Assembly: GCF_004382795.1 (NCBI RefSeq)
Contig: NZ_SMSG01000001.1
Span: forward strand, 186,001-250,000
Reading direction: 5' to 3'
Source: Cumulibacter soli
Lineage (GTDB): Bacteria > Actinomycetota > Actinomycetes > Mycobacteriales > Antricoccaceae
Length of the DNA stretch: 64,000 nt
Positions 45,123 to 54,394 of this stretch are shown one piece after another. The translations under genes and the position numbers were made by a program. Position 1 is the first letter of the stretch; each line of letters begins with the position of its first letter. The notes below the pieces were generated by a model that was given only the letters and a program-made list of their open reading frames with translations, made no database searches and was not told where the DNA came from.

Positions 45123-45551
45123 CTACTTGACGTCGATACCCATCGAACGTGCGGTGCCGGCGATGATCCGCTCGGCCTGGTCCAGGTCGTTCGCGTTCAG
45201 ATCGGCCATCTTCGTCTCAGCGATCTCGCGAACCTGGTCGCGGGTGACACTGGCAACCTTGTTGACGTGCGGCTCGCCGGAGCCCTTCTGCACGCCAGCA
45301 GCCTTCAGCAGCAGGCGCGAGGCCGGCGGCGTCTTGGTGATGAACGTGAAGGAGCGGTCCTCGTAGACGGTGATCTCTACGGGGATGACGTTGCCGCGCT
45401 GCGACTCGGTCGCGGCGTTGTACGCCTTGCAGAACTCCATGATGTTGACGCCGTGCTGACCGAGCGCGGGACCAACGGGCGGAGCGGGGTTAGCCTGGCC
45501 GGCCTGGATCTGAAGCTTGATCAGACCAGCGACCTTCTTCTTGGGAGGCAT
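45123..45551 (-). CDS. rplK: 50S ribosomal protein L11
   Basis: The 142-residue protein starts [45 protein letters not shown], the highly conserved N-terminal domain with the Pro pair that binds thiopeptides and RelA. The C-terminal rRNA-binding domain reads [11 protein letters not shown] at the end. Normally nusG is immediately upstream; here two substrate-binding protein genes on the other strand intervene. Confidence 0.98.
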   Translation of the reverse strand: MPPKKKVAGLIKLQIQAGQANPAPPVGPALGQHGVNIMEFCKAYNAATESQRGNVIPVEITVYEDRSFTFITKTPPASRLLLKAAGVQKGSGEPHVNKVASVTRDQVREIAETKMADLNANDLDQAERIIAGTARSMGIDVK

Positions 45552-45780
45552 GTCTTTCGTGTCCTCTGTGTCGGGAACTAAACTGGCGGCCGCACACCGG
45601 TCACTACATGTGGCACACCGGCGCCGTACGGCCAGGAGTCGCCCCCACCCACCATCTGATGGGCAGAAAGCAACCTGTCAAGCCTACGCGGCGAACTCGA
45701 AAGACGCGAGCGGGCGCTAGCAACATCACAACGGTCCTTGCCACCCACCGGCCCGACTGTTAAGCATGACCCCAATCACC

Positions 45781-45810
45781 GTGAGCAACCACACATCGCA
45801 CGCTGCTCAC
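45781..45810. promoter_or_regulatory. Inverted repeat upstream of third substrate-binding protein gene
   Basis: Perfect arms GTGAGCA (45781-45787) and TGCTCAC (45804-45810) with a 16-base spacer, 20 bases before the GTG start. It could be an operator or a leader hairpin; no regulator gene is nearby. Confidence 0.4.
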
Positions 45811-45830
45811 TCGACGATCGGGGTCCCATT

Positions 45831-47405
45831 GTGAAGTCGTCTCTGCGCCTGGCCGCTACCGCATCGGCATTCGCGCTCCTACTCACCGGATGCGGCGACG
45901 CGCCGGACAAAGAACCCGCGGAATCGGGTGAACTGCCCAGCGAAATTCCGATGACCAGCGACGAACTCGACAAAGATGCGCACTTCCGATGGGCCTACAC
46001 GCAGTACACCACCAGTTGGGACCCAACGAAGAGCGTCGGCGGCGGCGACTTCAGCTTCTATGCCCCGGTGTACGACCGATTGCTCTGGCTCGAACCCGAT
46101 GCGTCGGTGTCGCCAATGCTCGCCGAGGACTTCACCGCCGAAGGAAACACGGTGACCATGAACCTGCGCGAGGGCCTGACCTTCTCCGACGGTACGCCGT
46201 TCGATGCAGAGGCCGTGAAGTTCAATCTCGAGCGGGACGCCGCAGACGGCAGCACCCTGCAGGCCGAGGTGGGGCAGTTCGAGTCGGCAGAGGTAATCGA
46301 CGAGCACACGATCAAGGTCACCGTGTCATACGGACTGGGCGCCTACCTCAGCGCGCTCACCGCACGCGGCGGCATCATGGTCTCCCCGACTGCCGTCGAG
46401 AACGGCACGATCGAGGACGAGCCTGTCGGCATCGGTCCGTACGTGGCAACGTCCATGACTCCCGGCGACAAGGTGGAGTACGAAAAGACGCCCGACTACT
46501 GGGATCCGTCCGTGCAGAACGTCGCCACGATGACCTACAGCTTGATGCTGGACGACCAGACGCGATACAACGCCGTACAGAGCGGTGAGGTCGATGGCGC
46601 ATTCCTGAACCCGAACCAGATCGACACAGCCATCGCCGCCGACCTCAATGTGATTTCCGAACCGTCCACCTCGTTCGTCTACATAATGGTGAACCCGACC
46701 ATCGAACCGTTCGATGACCCCGAGGTCCGGCGAGCCATGAACTACGCCGTGGACCGTCAGGCCATCGCGGACGGTCTCTACGAGGGGTACTGCTCGGCCG
46801 GAGTCCAGCCATGGCCAGAGTCCAGCCCGGGCTACAGCGAAGAGATCGGCGATGGTCTCGACCAGTTGCCCTACGACCCTGAGAAGGCGAAGCAGACTCT
46901 CGCGGACGCCGGATATCCCGACGGCTTCGAGTTCACCACGGTCGCCACGAACGTCAGTCAGTACACCGCGCTCGCCGAGGCTCTGCAGGACCAGTTCAGC
47001 GCCGTTGGCATCACGATGAACATCGACCCGGTGCCGACCCCCCAGGTCATCGAGAAGTTCGTCATCGACCAATCCGTTGCCGGCAACGTCAATCCGTACA
47101 CCGGGTTCGCCGATCCACACGGCGTGCTGGCGCGTCACTTCTTGGACGGCGGAACGTACGGATTCGGCGGTCAGCTCGACGATGAAACGTTGAAGACCGC
47201 GCAGGACGCGGCGAGCGAGGTCGACCCTGAGGACCGCCGACCGCTGTACGGGGAAGTCATGCAAGCAATGGTCGACGAGCCCACACATCTGTTGTCGCTA
47301 TGTCAGGTGCACCTCACGGCTGCCTTCAACGATCAAGTATCGAACGTGCAGCAGTTCTTCAGTGGATCGACTGATCTGCGCGGCGTGGCCATGACGAAGG
47401 AGTGA
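45831..47405 (+). CDS. Family-5 substrate-binding lipoprotein (copy 3)
   Basis: GTG 45831 gives 524 residues with lipoprotein signal VKSSLRLAATASAFALLLTGC; the upstream ATG of the open frame would bury the signal. Body motifs: WAYTQYTTSWDPTKS, YAPVYDRLL, LREGLTFSDGTPFDAEAVKFNLER, GLYEGYCSAGVQPWPESSPGYS. It forms a close pair with copy 4 and is more distant from copies 1 and 2. The Cys pair GYC / SLCQVH is conserved. It lacks a linked permease. It lies between rplK and nusG on the opposite strand. Confidence 0.9.
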   Translation: MKSSLRLAATASAFALLLTGCGDAPDKEPAESGELPSEIPMTSDELDKDAHFRWAYTQYTTSWDPTKSVGGGDFSFYAPVYDRLLWLEPDASVSPMLAEDFTAEGNTVTMNLREGLTFSDGTPFDAEAVKFNLERDAADGSTLQAEVGQFESAEVIDEHTIKVTVSYGLGAYLSALTARGGIMVSPTAVENGTIEDEPVGIGPYVATSMTPGDKVEYEKTPDYWDPSVQNVATMTYSLMLDDQTRYNAVQSGEVDGAFLNPNQIDTAIAADLNVISEPSTSFVYIMVNPTIEPFDDPEVRRAMNYAVDRQAIADGLYEGYCSAGVQPWPESSPGYSEEIGDGLDQLPYDPEKAKQTLADAGYPDGFEFTTVATNVSQYTALAEALQDQFSAVGITMNIDPVPTPQVIEKFVIDQSVAGNVNPYTGFADPHGVLARHFLDGGTYGFGGQLDDETLKTAQDAASEVDPEDRRPLYGEVMQAMVDEPTHLLSLCQVHLTAAFNDQVSNVQQFFSGSTDLRGVAMTKE

Positions 47406-47578
47406 TTCGGGTGCTCCCGGGGTCGCGCTCGTCGGGCCCCCGAGAGCTCGCTCGCTGCCAGATAACATAACGATCAATCCATACAAATGTCTTGCTCGCG
47501 CGCCTTGGTTACTGAAAAGTAGGCAGGGCCCGGGTGAGCGCAGACACCCGGGCACCCTCTACGACCAAGGGAGTGGCC

Positions 47579-49150
47579 TTGAAGTTTGCGATTCGCGCCG
47601 CAGTAGCAACAACCTCGCTCGCCCTACTGCTGACAGGGTGCGGCAATGCCCCCGACAAAGAGCCCGCCGCCACCGAAGAGTTACCCACCGCCATACCGTT
47701 GGCCGACGACATCGACACCGAGGCCAACTTCAGTTGGGCTTACACGCAGTACACCTCGAGCTGGGACCCGACCAAGAGCATCGGCGGCGGCGACGTCAGC
47801 TTCTACGTCCCGGTCTACGACCGGCTCTTGGACCTGAACGAAGACGCGACCGTCAGTCCGATGCTGGCCGAAGACTTCACCGCCGAGGGCAACACCGTCA
47901 CCCTGCACTTACGGGACGGGTTGACCTTCTCTGACGGGACCCCGATGGACGCCGACGCGGTGAAGTTCAATTTAGAACGGGCGGCTGCACCGGAAAGCAC
48001 GCTCCTGGCCGAGGTCGCGCAGTTCGAGTCGGCGACGGTGATCGATCCGCTCACCGTGGAGGTCACCGTGAGTTCCGGACTCGGCGCGTACCTCACCGCA
48101 CTCGCGGCTCGCGCCGGAATGATGATCTCGCCTGATGCGGTGAAGTCGGGAGCGATCGAGAACGAGCCGGTAGGGGTCGGGCCGTACGTCGTGACCTCCC
48201 AAACTCCCGGGGACAAGGTGGAGTACGAGAAGACCCCCGGCTACTGGGATCCGGATGCGCAGCACGTGGCAAGCCGCACCTACTACCTCATGGCCGACGA
48301 CCAAACGCGTTACAACGCGCTGCAGAGCGGTGAGATCGACGGCGCCTTCCTGAATCCAAATCAGATCGACACGGCAATCGCAGCCGACCTGCAGGTCATC
48401 GCGCAGCCAAGTACGTCGTTCGTCTATTTCATGGTGAACCCAACGATCGAACCGTTCGATGATCCAGAAGTACGCCGCGCACTGAACTACGCGGTCGATC
48501 GACAGGCGATCGCCGACGGGCTCTACGAAGGCTACTGCTCCCCCGGTATCCAGCCGTGGCCTGAGAGCAGCCCGGGCTACAGCGAGTCGATCGGCGACGG
48601 GTCGGACGCATTCCCGCACGATCCGCAGCAGGCGCAGGAGATCCTCACCGAAGCCGGTTACACCGAGCCGATCGAGATCCAGGCGGTCACCACGAACGTC
48701 ACGCAGTACCAGAACCTGGCCGAAGCGCTGCAAGACCAAATCAAAGACGCCGGGTTCGAGATGACCATCGAACCCCTGCCGCCGACCCAGGTGGTGGAGA
48801 AGTTCGTCCTCAACCAGGAGGCGGACGGCAACGTCAACCCGTACACCGGACTCGGCGATCCGCACGGCGTACTCGCCCGCAATTACCTTCCCGGCGGCAC
48901 GTATAGCTTCGGCGGACAGTTCGACGAGGCCACGACACAGAAAACCCTCGAGGCATCAGGGCCGGTCGATCCGGAGGAACGGCGTGCGATGTATGAGGAA
49001 CTCATGCAGGGCATGATCGATACCCCGACGCACATGCTGTCCCTGTGCCAGGTGCACCTCGCCGCCGCATTCGGGCCTCAGGTATCGAACGTGGAACAGA
49101 GTTTCACCGGCGCGACCGACCTACGCGCAGTCGCGATCAGCAAGGAATAG
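47579..49150 (+). CDS. Family-5 substrate-binding lipoprotein (copy 4)
   Basis: I choose TTG 47579 (signal KFAIRAAVATTSLALLLTGC after the initiator), because AGGGAG lies about 6 bases upstream and the length matches copy 3; GTG 47573 and GTG 47534 are alternatives. The 523-residue product has FYVPVYDRLL, LRDGLTFSDGTPMDADAVKFNLER, VGVGPYVV, GLYEGYCSPGIQPWPESSPGYS, and ends DLRAVAISKE. It is separated from copy 3 by 173 bases that include an AT-rich stretch, so it may have its own promoter. An exceptional hairpin follows. Confidence 0.88.
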   Translation: MKFAIRAAVATTSLALLLTGCGNAPDKEPAATEELPTAIPLADDIDTEANFSWAYTQYTSSWDPTKSIGGGDVSFYVPVYDRLLDLNEDATVSPMLAEDFTAEGNTVTLHLRDGLTFSDGTPMDADAVKFNLERAAAPESTLLAEVAQFESATVIDPLTVEVTVSSGLGAYLTALAARAGMMISPDAVKSGAIENEPVGVGPYVVTSQTPGDKVEYEKTPGYWDPDAQHVASRTYYLMADDQTRYNALQSGEIDGAFLNPNQIDTAIAADLQVIAQPSTSFVYFMVNPTIEPFDDPEVRRALNYAVDRQAIADGLYEGYCSPGIQPWPESSPGYSESIGDGSDAFPHDPQQAQEILTEAGYTEPIEIQAVTTNVTQYQNLAEALQDQIKDAGFEMTIEPLPPTQVVEKFVLNQEADGNVNPYTGLGDPHGVLARNYLPGGTYSFGGQFDEATTQKTLEASGPVDPEERRAMYEELMQGMIDTPTHMLSLCQVHLAAAFGPQVSNVEQSFTGATDLRAVAISKE

Positions 49151-49161
49151 GCCGGAAAATG

Positions 49162-49217
49162 AGATCTGCGGTGGTTTCTCGCACGCTTTCGAGCGTAGGA
49201 GAAACCACCGCAGATCT
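49162..49217. terminator. Exceptionally stable hairpin between substrate-binding protein copy 4 and nusG
   Basis: A perfect 19-bp stem (arms 49162-49180 and 49199-49217, AGATCTGCGGTGGTTTCTC and its complement) contains a nested 5-bp stem ACGCT/AGCGT closed by a TTCG tetraloop (49183-49196). It sits between convergent stops and ends 16 bases from the nusG stop. Confidence 0.9.
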
Positions 49218-49233
49218 GTTCGGTGCTGGAAAG

Positions 49234-50130
49234 CTAGATCTTGCTGACTTGATTGAAGCCGAGCTCGACAGGCGTCTCACGACCGAAGATCGACACCAAG
49301 ACCTTGAGCTTCTGCTGCTCCGGCATGACTTCGCTGATCGATGCCGGCAAGGTCGCGAATGGCCCGTCCATGACGGTGACCGACTCGCCGACCTCGAAAT
49401 CGACCTCGATCGTCGGCGCGGCCTGTCCGGTCAATGCCGCTTCGCCGGCGGAGCTGGCCGTAGCGGCGGAGGCCTCCGGCTGCGGCTGGGAACGGATGAT
49501 CATCTTCACGACATCGTCGATCGGCACCGGGGACGGGCGAGCCATACCACCGACGAAACCGGTCACGTTCGGCGTGTTCCGCACAACGTTCCACGATTCA
49601 TCCGTGAGGTCCATGCGCACGAGTACGTACCCGGGGTACGGCTTGCGCTTGACCTTCACCTTCTTGCCGTTCTTGATCTCGGTGACCTCTTCTTCGGGGA
49701 CGGCCACCTCGTAGATGTAGTCCTCCATGTCGAAGGTCTCCGAGCGCGTCATGATGTTGGTGCGCACCCGGTTTTCGTACCCGGCGTAGGAGTGCACGAC
49801 GTACCAATCGCCGATCAGCGATCGCGAGCGCAACTCGGCTTCCTCGTCGATCGGAGCATCGATATCGTCCTCGACGGCGGGAGCTGCAGAGGCTTCTGGC
49901 TGCTCGCCGGACTCGGCGCTCTCATCCGCGGATGCTTCCTGCAGGTTGCTCTGAGGCGCTACTTCAGCGTCGTCGCCAGCCTGCGCGGCATCAGTCACGG
50001 CGCCCTCGGTGCCAACCGTCTCGGCGTCAGCCGACGCGGTGTCGCCGCCGTCGACGGTCGACTCGCTGTCATTGGCTGCTGTCTCGCTCGAGTGCGTCAA
50101 CTCGTCGCGCTCGATGTCTTCTTCAGCCAC
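49234..50130 (-). CDS. nusG: Transcription termination/antitermination protein NusG, acidic N-terminal extension
   Basis: GTG start, 298 residues against about 180 in Escherichia coli. The first 105 residues are an acidic, Ala/Ser-rich, probably disordered extension. The NGN domain follows ([50 protein letters not shown]), and the KOW domain is at the end ([48 protein letters not shown]). It binds RNA polymerase and couples transcription to translation. A 64-base gap separates it from secE. Confidence 0.97.
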   Translation of the reverse strand: MAEEDIERDELTHSSETAANDSESTVDGGDTASADAETVGTEGAVTDAAQAGDDAEVAPQSNLQEASADESAESGEQPEASAAPAVEDDIDAPIDEEAELRSRSLIGDWYVVHSYAGYENRVRTNIMTRSETFDMEDYIYEVAVPEEEVTEIKNGKKVKVKRKPYPGYVLVRMDLTDESWNVVRNTPNVTGFVGGMARPSPVPIDDVVKMIIRSQPQPEASAATASSAGEAALTGQAAPTIEVDFEVGESVTVMDGPFATLPASISEVMPEQQKLKVLVSIFGRETPVELGFNQVSKI

Positions 50131-50194
50131 GGGATTAACTCGCTTCCTTGGTTTGCGCCGTCGAAACGGCAGGGCGTCGCTTGACGGCCGCGGA

Positions 50195-50749
50195 CTAGGC
50201 GAAGATCCAGTCCATCAGTTCGCCGACGCCGAGGTCAAAGCCCCAGACCGCCGCGACGAGTGCGACGACGAAAACCAGCACGACGGTCGTGTAGGTGATC
50301 ATCTGCTTTTTAGTAGGCCAGACGACCTTGGACAACTCGCTGACGACTTGCTGCAAGAACGTCCCCGGCGCAGCTCCGGCGATCGGGCTCGGCTTCTTCT
50401 GAGACTTCTTGTCCTGCGACTTCGTCGCAGCCTTTTTCTTGGTGGCGGTCCCAGCGCTCTTCGACTTCTTGTTCTGACGGGCGCCTGCTGCTACTGCGGC
50501 GTCCCCATCCGAGTCCTCATCAGAATCGTCGTCGTCCGAGTCCTCGTCATCGGAATCCTCTTCCGCAGAGTCTTCGTCGTCGAGGTCATCATCCGACTCT
50601 GCTGAGTCATCCTCTGACTCTTCGTCGTCAGACACCGCCGAGTCGGCCTCGTCATCGGAAGGATCGACGCCGTCATCCTCTTGGGTCGGCTCATCGGGGA
50701 GCTCACGCTCGTCGTCATCAGACGACTCGCGCGGAGAGTCCTTAGCCAC
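50195..50749 (-). CDS. secE: Preprotein translocase subunit SecE, acidic N-terminal extension
   Basis: GTG start, 184 residues. About 90 residues of Asp/Glu/Ser repeats ([20 protein letters not shown] type) are followed by a Lys-rich linker (95-122) and the conserved SecE core [41 protein letters not shown], with a single transmembrane helix. SecE clamps SecY in the translocon. The Asp/Ser tract is far longer than in Escherichia coli and is shared in character with the NusG extension encoded next to it. Confidence 0.96.
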   Translation of the reverse strand: MAKDSPRESSDDDERELPDEPTQEDDGVDPSDDEADSAVSDDEESEDDSAESDDDLDDEDSAEEDSDDEDSDDDDSDEDSDGDAAVAAGARQNKKSKSAGTATKKKAATKSQDKKSQKKPSPIAGAAPGTFLQQVVSELSKVVWPTKKQMITYTTVVLVFVVALVAAVWGFDLGVGELMDWIFA

Positions 50750-50790
50750 TCGCTAGCCTTCCGTTAGCCGACATTGCAGGTACTTACTTG

Positions 50791-50863
50791 CAGGGGTGAC
50801 AGGACTCGAACCTGCAACCTGCGGTTTTGGAGACCGCTGCTCTACCAATTGAGCCACACCCCT
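50791..50863 (-). tRNA. trnW: tRNA-Trp (CCA)
   Basis: Cloverleaf read on the minus strand: acceptor AGGGGTG / CACCCCT, D arm GCTC-AATTGGTA-GAGC, anticodon loop CTCCAAA (anticodon CCA), T arm GCAGG-TTCGAGT-CCTGT, discriminator G. No CCA is encoded. It lies directly upstream of secE as in Mycobacterium. Confidence 0.97.
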
Positions 50864-51115
50864 GTAGCGCGACCGACCCTTCGGGCACGCCAGGTCAGGA
50901 GTCAACTGCGACTCCCGGCACGCAAGTCTACCCACACACTCAATCCGCTGACCACCAGGGCGCTCTTTACCCACAGTTGCCCATTCCGGTGAGATACTGC
51001 GTACATACACACCCTCTCCCTTGGAGCCAAACCGCCTCATGGACAGCGACAGTCCGAGACCCCCGAGTCTGAACTGCCCAACTAGAAACTCAATACTGAA
51101 CGGCGGCACACGCTG

Positions 51116-52498
51116 ATGTGGGCCGTAACCATGTTGATCGGCCTCCTCGTCGTGCTGATCATCACCGCGCTGACTGGATTCTTCGTCGCGCAGGAATTCG
51201 CCTATATGGCTGTCGATCGCTCACGACTGCGATCACGAGCGAGCGAAGGCAACGCAGCAGCCACCCGCGCATTGCAGGTCACCTCGCGCACCTCCTTCAT
51301 GCTCTCCGGGGCACAACTCGGCATTACAGTCACCGCGCTACTCGTGGGCTATGTCGCCGAACCACTGATCGGCGCCTCGCTGGGCGAAGCGCTGGGCGGT
51401 ATCGGTATCCCATCCGGTGTATCGATCGCCATCGGCGCGGCGTTCGCCTTAATCGTGTCCACCTTGGTGCAGATGATCTTTGGCGAGCTCTTCCCGAAGA
51501 ATCTCGCCATCTCGCGGCCCGAACCGGTGGCACTGCGGCTGGCTACGCCAACGACCGCCTACCTCGCGGCATTCGGCTGGCTGATCAAGGTCTTCGAGGG
51601 GGCGTCAAACCTACTGCTGCGACTGTTGCGCATCGAACCAGTGCACGACGTCGAACACTCAGCCACACCCCGCGACCTCGAGCACATCGTTGCCGAGTCG
51701 CGCGATACCGGCGAACTCCCCGAAGAACTATCCATGCTGCTCGATCGGATCCTCGATTTCCCGGACCAGACTGTGGAACACGCGATGATCTCGCGCCCCA
51801 ACGTCGGCACCTTCCGCGAGGATCAGACTCTCGAAGAAGCGTGGGAGCACATGAGCACCGGACATTCGCGCTATCCGGTGCTCAACGCCGACGCCGAGGT
51901 AGTCGGTGTCATACACCTACAGGACGTGCTCGCCACGCCGCGGCGTGAGGCTGTGCCCGTGCGCTCGCTGATGCGCGATCCCCTACTGGTGCCCACCACG
52001 ATGTCGCTGCCCGATGCGCTCGATCAGTTGGCAACCGCTCGCCGGCAACTCGCCTGCGTCCTGGACGAGTACGGCGGGTTCGTCGGCGTACTGACCATCG
52101 AGGACCTCGCCGAGGAACTCGTCGGCGAAATCACCGACGAACACGATCCGCTCGAGCCCGAACCGTTGGCGCACGCTGACGGCACCTGGCAACTGTCCGG
52201 CGATATCCACCTGGACGAAGTAGAACGAGCGCTCGACTGCGAGCTTCCCAGGGGTGACTACGAAACCCTCGCCGGGCTCGTCATATCCGCGCACGGGTCG
52301 TTGCCACCGGTCGGCACCCAGATCGACGTCGAACTCCCCATCGATCCCGCGGACCTCGCCGAGGACGACGATCCGGAACCGCAAATGCTCCGGGTGACAG
52401 TGCTGCACATACGGCGACACGTTCCCTCGCGAGTCCGCGCCGAACTCATCGAGCGGCCAGTACCGACCGCTGAGGAAGATCAGGAGGCGACCGCGTGA
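51116..52498 (+). CDS. CNNM/CorC-type membrane protein with CBS domains (copy 1)
   Basis: The 460-residue protein has a DUF21 (CNNM) membrane domain at residues 1-185 (LLVVLIITALTGFFVAQEFAYMAVDRSRL, LSGAQLGITVTALLVGY, IFGELFPKNLA), two CBS domains at about 210-330 (SRYPVLNADAEVVGVIHLQDVL, ACVLDEYGGFVGVLTIEDLAEELVGEI), and a C-terminal CorC_HlyC domain (WQLSGDIHLDEVERAL, GDYETLAGLVI). Homologues export or regulate Mg2+ or Na+. Its stop overlaps the start of a second such gene, suggesting a heteromeric pair. Confidence 0.93.
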   Translation: MWAVTMLIGLLVVLIITALTGFFVAQEFAYMAVDRSRLRSRASEGNAAATRALQVTSRTSFMLSGAQLGITVTALLVGYVAEPLIGASLGEALGGIGIPSGVSIAIGAAFALIVSTLVQMIFGELFPKNLAISRPEPVALRLATPTTAYLAAFGWLIKVFEGASNLLLRLLRIEPVHDVEHSATPRDLEHIVAESRDTGELPEELSMLLDRILDFPDQTVEHAMISRPNVGTFREDQTLEEAWEHMSTGHSRYPVLNADAEVVGVIHLQDVLATPRREAVPVRSLMRDPLLVPTTMSLPDALDQLATARRQLACVLDEYGGFVGVLTIEDLAEELVGEITDEHDPLEPEPLAHADGTWQLSGDIHLDEVERALDCELPRGDYETLAGLVISAHGSLPPVGTQIDVELPIDPADLAEDDDPEPQMLRVTVLHIRRHVPSRVRAELIERPVPTAEEDQEATA

Positions 52499-53508
52499 GC
52501 GCTGCAGTCGTCATTCCCGTCACCGTGGCACTGATTGTGCTCAGCGCCCTGTTCGTGGCCGCCGAGTTCGCACTGTTGGCGGCCAAACCACATCGTTTAC
52601 AGGATCGTGCGGCCAACAGCCGTTCGGCCCGCGCGGCGCTACGTAGCAACAACGAACTAACGCTGCTGTTGGCCGGCAGCCAGCTCGGGATCACCGCATG
52701 CGCGTTAGCACTCGGTGCCATCACCAAACCCGCGGTCATGCACGCGCTGACTCCGCTGATCACGTCGATCGGCGCACCGCTGGTCGTCGCCGAGGTCGCC
52801 TCGTTCATCTTGGCGCTGCTCGTGGTGACCTTCCTGCATCTCGTGATCGGCGAGATGGCGCCGAAATCATGGGCCATCGCACATCCTGAAACCGCGGCCA
52901 CGGTCCTCGCGCTTCCGATGCGCGGCTTCATGTTCCTCACCCGACCGGCCCTGGTCGCGCTGAACTCCACAGCGAACTGGCTGCTACGCAAAGTCGGTGT
53001 GCAGCCCCAGCCGAACGTCTCAACCGGGCAAAGCGCCGACGACCTTCGGCACCTCGTTGAACATTCGGCGTCCGTGGGTGCGCTCGATGAAACCTATTCC
53101 GCTCAGCTGACGATCGCGCTGGACCTGCAGAACCTCAGCGTCGGCGACCTGCTTGATCCGAACCAGCGGATCAATTCGGTCGACGCGTCCGAAAGCGTGC
53201 TGCGTGTTCGCGAGCAGACCCGTGCCAGCGGTCACTTGCGGATTCCGGTTACCAAGGACGGCGTGATCGTCGGCGTCGTGCACGTGCGCGACACGCTGAT
53301 GGAGCCGGACGACCGTGCGGCCTCAGAAATCATGCGCCCGATCATGCGGATGACCGCCTCGACCCCGGCGCATTCCGCGCTTGCGACGATGCGTGAAACT
53401 CGTACACACCTGGTGCTGGTCGAGTCTGCTGACGGCCCTGCCGGGATCGTCACCCTGGCAGACGTCCTGAAGCGGTTGTTCCCGGGGCGCCAGGTGCGGC
53501 CGGCCTAA
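52495..53508 (+). CDS. CNNM-type membrane protein with CBS domains (copy 2)
   Basis: GTG 52495 overlaps the copy 1 stop (GTGA). The 337-residue protein has a DUF21 domain (VALIVLSALFVAAEFALLAAKPHRL, LLAGSQLGITACALALG, LHLVIGEMAPKSWAIAHPE) and a CBS pair (VLRVREQTRASGHLRIPVTKDGVIVGVVHVRD, HLVLVESADGPAGIVTLADVLKRL) but no CorC_HlyC domain. Such long/short pairs are common in actinobacteria and may form heterodimers. Its 3' end overlaps hadB on the other strand by 4 bases. Confidence 0.92.
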   Translation: MSAAVVIPVTVALIVLSALFVAAEFALLAAKPHRLQDRAANSRSARAALRSNNELTLLLAGSQLGITACALALGAITKPAVMHALTPLITSIGAPLVVAEVASFILALLVVTFLHLVIGEMAPKSWAIAHPETAATVLALPMRGFMFLTRPALVALNSTANWLLRKVGVQPQPNVSTGQSADDLRHLVEHSASVGALDETYSAQLTIALDLQNLSVGDLLDPNQRINSVDASESVLRVREQTRASGHLRIPVTKDGVIVGVVHVRDTLMEPDDRAASEIMRPIMRMTASTPAHSALATMRETRTHLVLVESADGPAGIVTLADVLKRLFPGRQVRPA

Positions 53509-53930
53509 TCGAGTTTGACGATCGCGCGCGCCATCGACAGCACCTTTTGGTCGCCGGCGCGCGCGTCGATGTCGATTCGCACCTTCTTGTCCTCTAGCTT
53601 CTTGCCGATCTTCGCCGTCACGACCAACTCCGACGGGTCGTCGCTGTCCGGCACCTCTACGGGCTGCCCAAAGCGCGTGCCGTACTCGAGGATCCGCGCG
53701 GGATCGCCGACCCAGTCAGTCAGCAGGTTCGCCGCCTTCGCCATGGTGAGCATGCCGTGCGCGATCACATCCGGGAGCCCGACGGCCAGAGCGGTGCGTT
53801 CGCTCCAGTGAATTGGGTTGAAGTCACCTGACGCGCCGGCGTACCGCACGAGATCGGCTCGCGTGATCGGCAGCGTGACGTCCCGGAGGTGCTGACCAGC
53901 TTCGACTGCGTCGTACGACGGGACACTCAT
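53505..53930 (-). CDS. hadB: MaoC-like dehydratase, HadB-type
   Basis: The 141-residue hot-dog protein has the hydratase-2 motif YAGASGDFNPIHW with the catalytic Asp and His. It corresponds to the catalytic subunit HadB (Rv0636), which with HadA forms a (3R)-hydroxyacyl-ACP dehydratase of fatty-acid synthase II. In mycolate-free actinobacteria the pair may serve other acyl chains, so mycolic acids are not implied. ATG 53930 overlaps the hadA stop. Confidence 0.9.
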   Translation of the reverse strand: MSVPSYDAVEAGQHLRDVTLPITRADLVRYAGASGDFNPIHWSERTALAVGLPDVIAHGMLTMAKAANLLTDWVGDPARILEYGTRFGQPVEVPDSDDPSELVVTAKIGKKLEDKKVRIDIDARAGDQKVLSMARAIVKLD

Positions 53931-54385
53931 GACTGCTCCTGAGCCGTGCCGCGCGCTACCAGCATCCCGAAGGCGGTGACTACATGCTCACCGTCTTCGG
54001 TGCTGAGCTCGGCGCGAAGATTGATCATGTCGTTACCGGCGACTGCACGAATCTTGTCGATGTGCAGGACGCCGACCAGCCGGTCGCCCGGACGGATGGG
54101 CCGCGAATAGGTGAACTTCTGTTCGCCGTGCACGACCTTTGAGTAGTCGAGTCCGAGTTCGGGGTCGAACGCTGCTTGATTGATCACCGGCATCGCGGCC
54201 ACGATCGCGAACGTGGGCGGCGCGATCACATCGGGATGCCCGAGAGCGCGGGCGGCCTCGATATCGCGATATGCGGGGTTGGGGTCGCCGATCGCGTCGG
54301 CGAACTCACGGATCTTCTCGCGGCCAACCTCGTACGCCGCCATGGGCGGGTACTCGCGGCCGACGAAACTCTGATCTAACGGCAT
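53927..54385 (-). CDS. hadA: FAS1-like dehydratase, HadA-type
   Basis: The 152-residue hot-dog protein starts MPLDQSFVGREYPPMAAYEVGREKIREFADAIGDPNPAYRD, then HPDVIAPPTFAIV and VVHGEQKFTYSRPIRPGDRL. This matches HadA/HadC (Rv0635), the non-catalytic substrate-binding partner of HadB. The stop overlaps hadB by ATGA, and the start is 9 bases after the tatA stop, so tatA-hadA-hadB are probably cotranscribed. Confidence 0.9.
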   Translation of the reverse strand: MPLDQSFVGREYPPMAAYEVGREKIREFADAIGDPNPAYRDIEAARALGHPDVIAPPTFAIVAAMPVINQAAFDPELGLDYSKVVHGEQKFTYSRPIRPGDRLVGVLHIDKIRAVAGNDMINLRAELSTEDGEHVVTAFGMLVARGTAQEQS

Positions 54386-54394
54386 CGGTACACC

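Noticed and set aside
47410-47450. GC-rich imperfect inverted repeat after substrate-binding protein copy 3
   Set aside because: Arms pair only with several mismatches, so I do not call a terminator.
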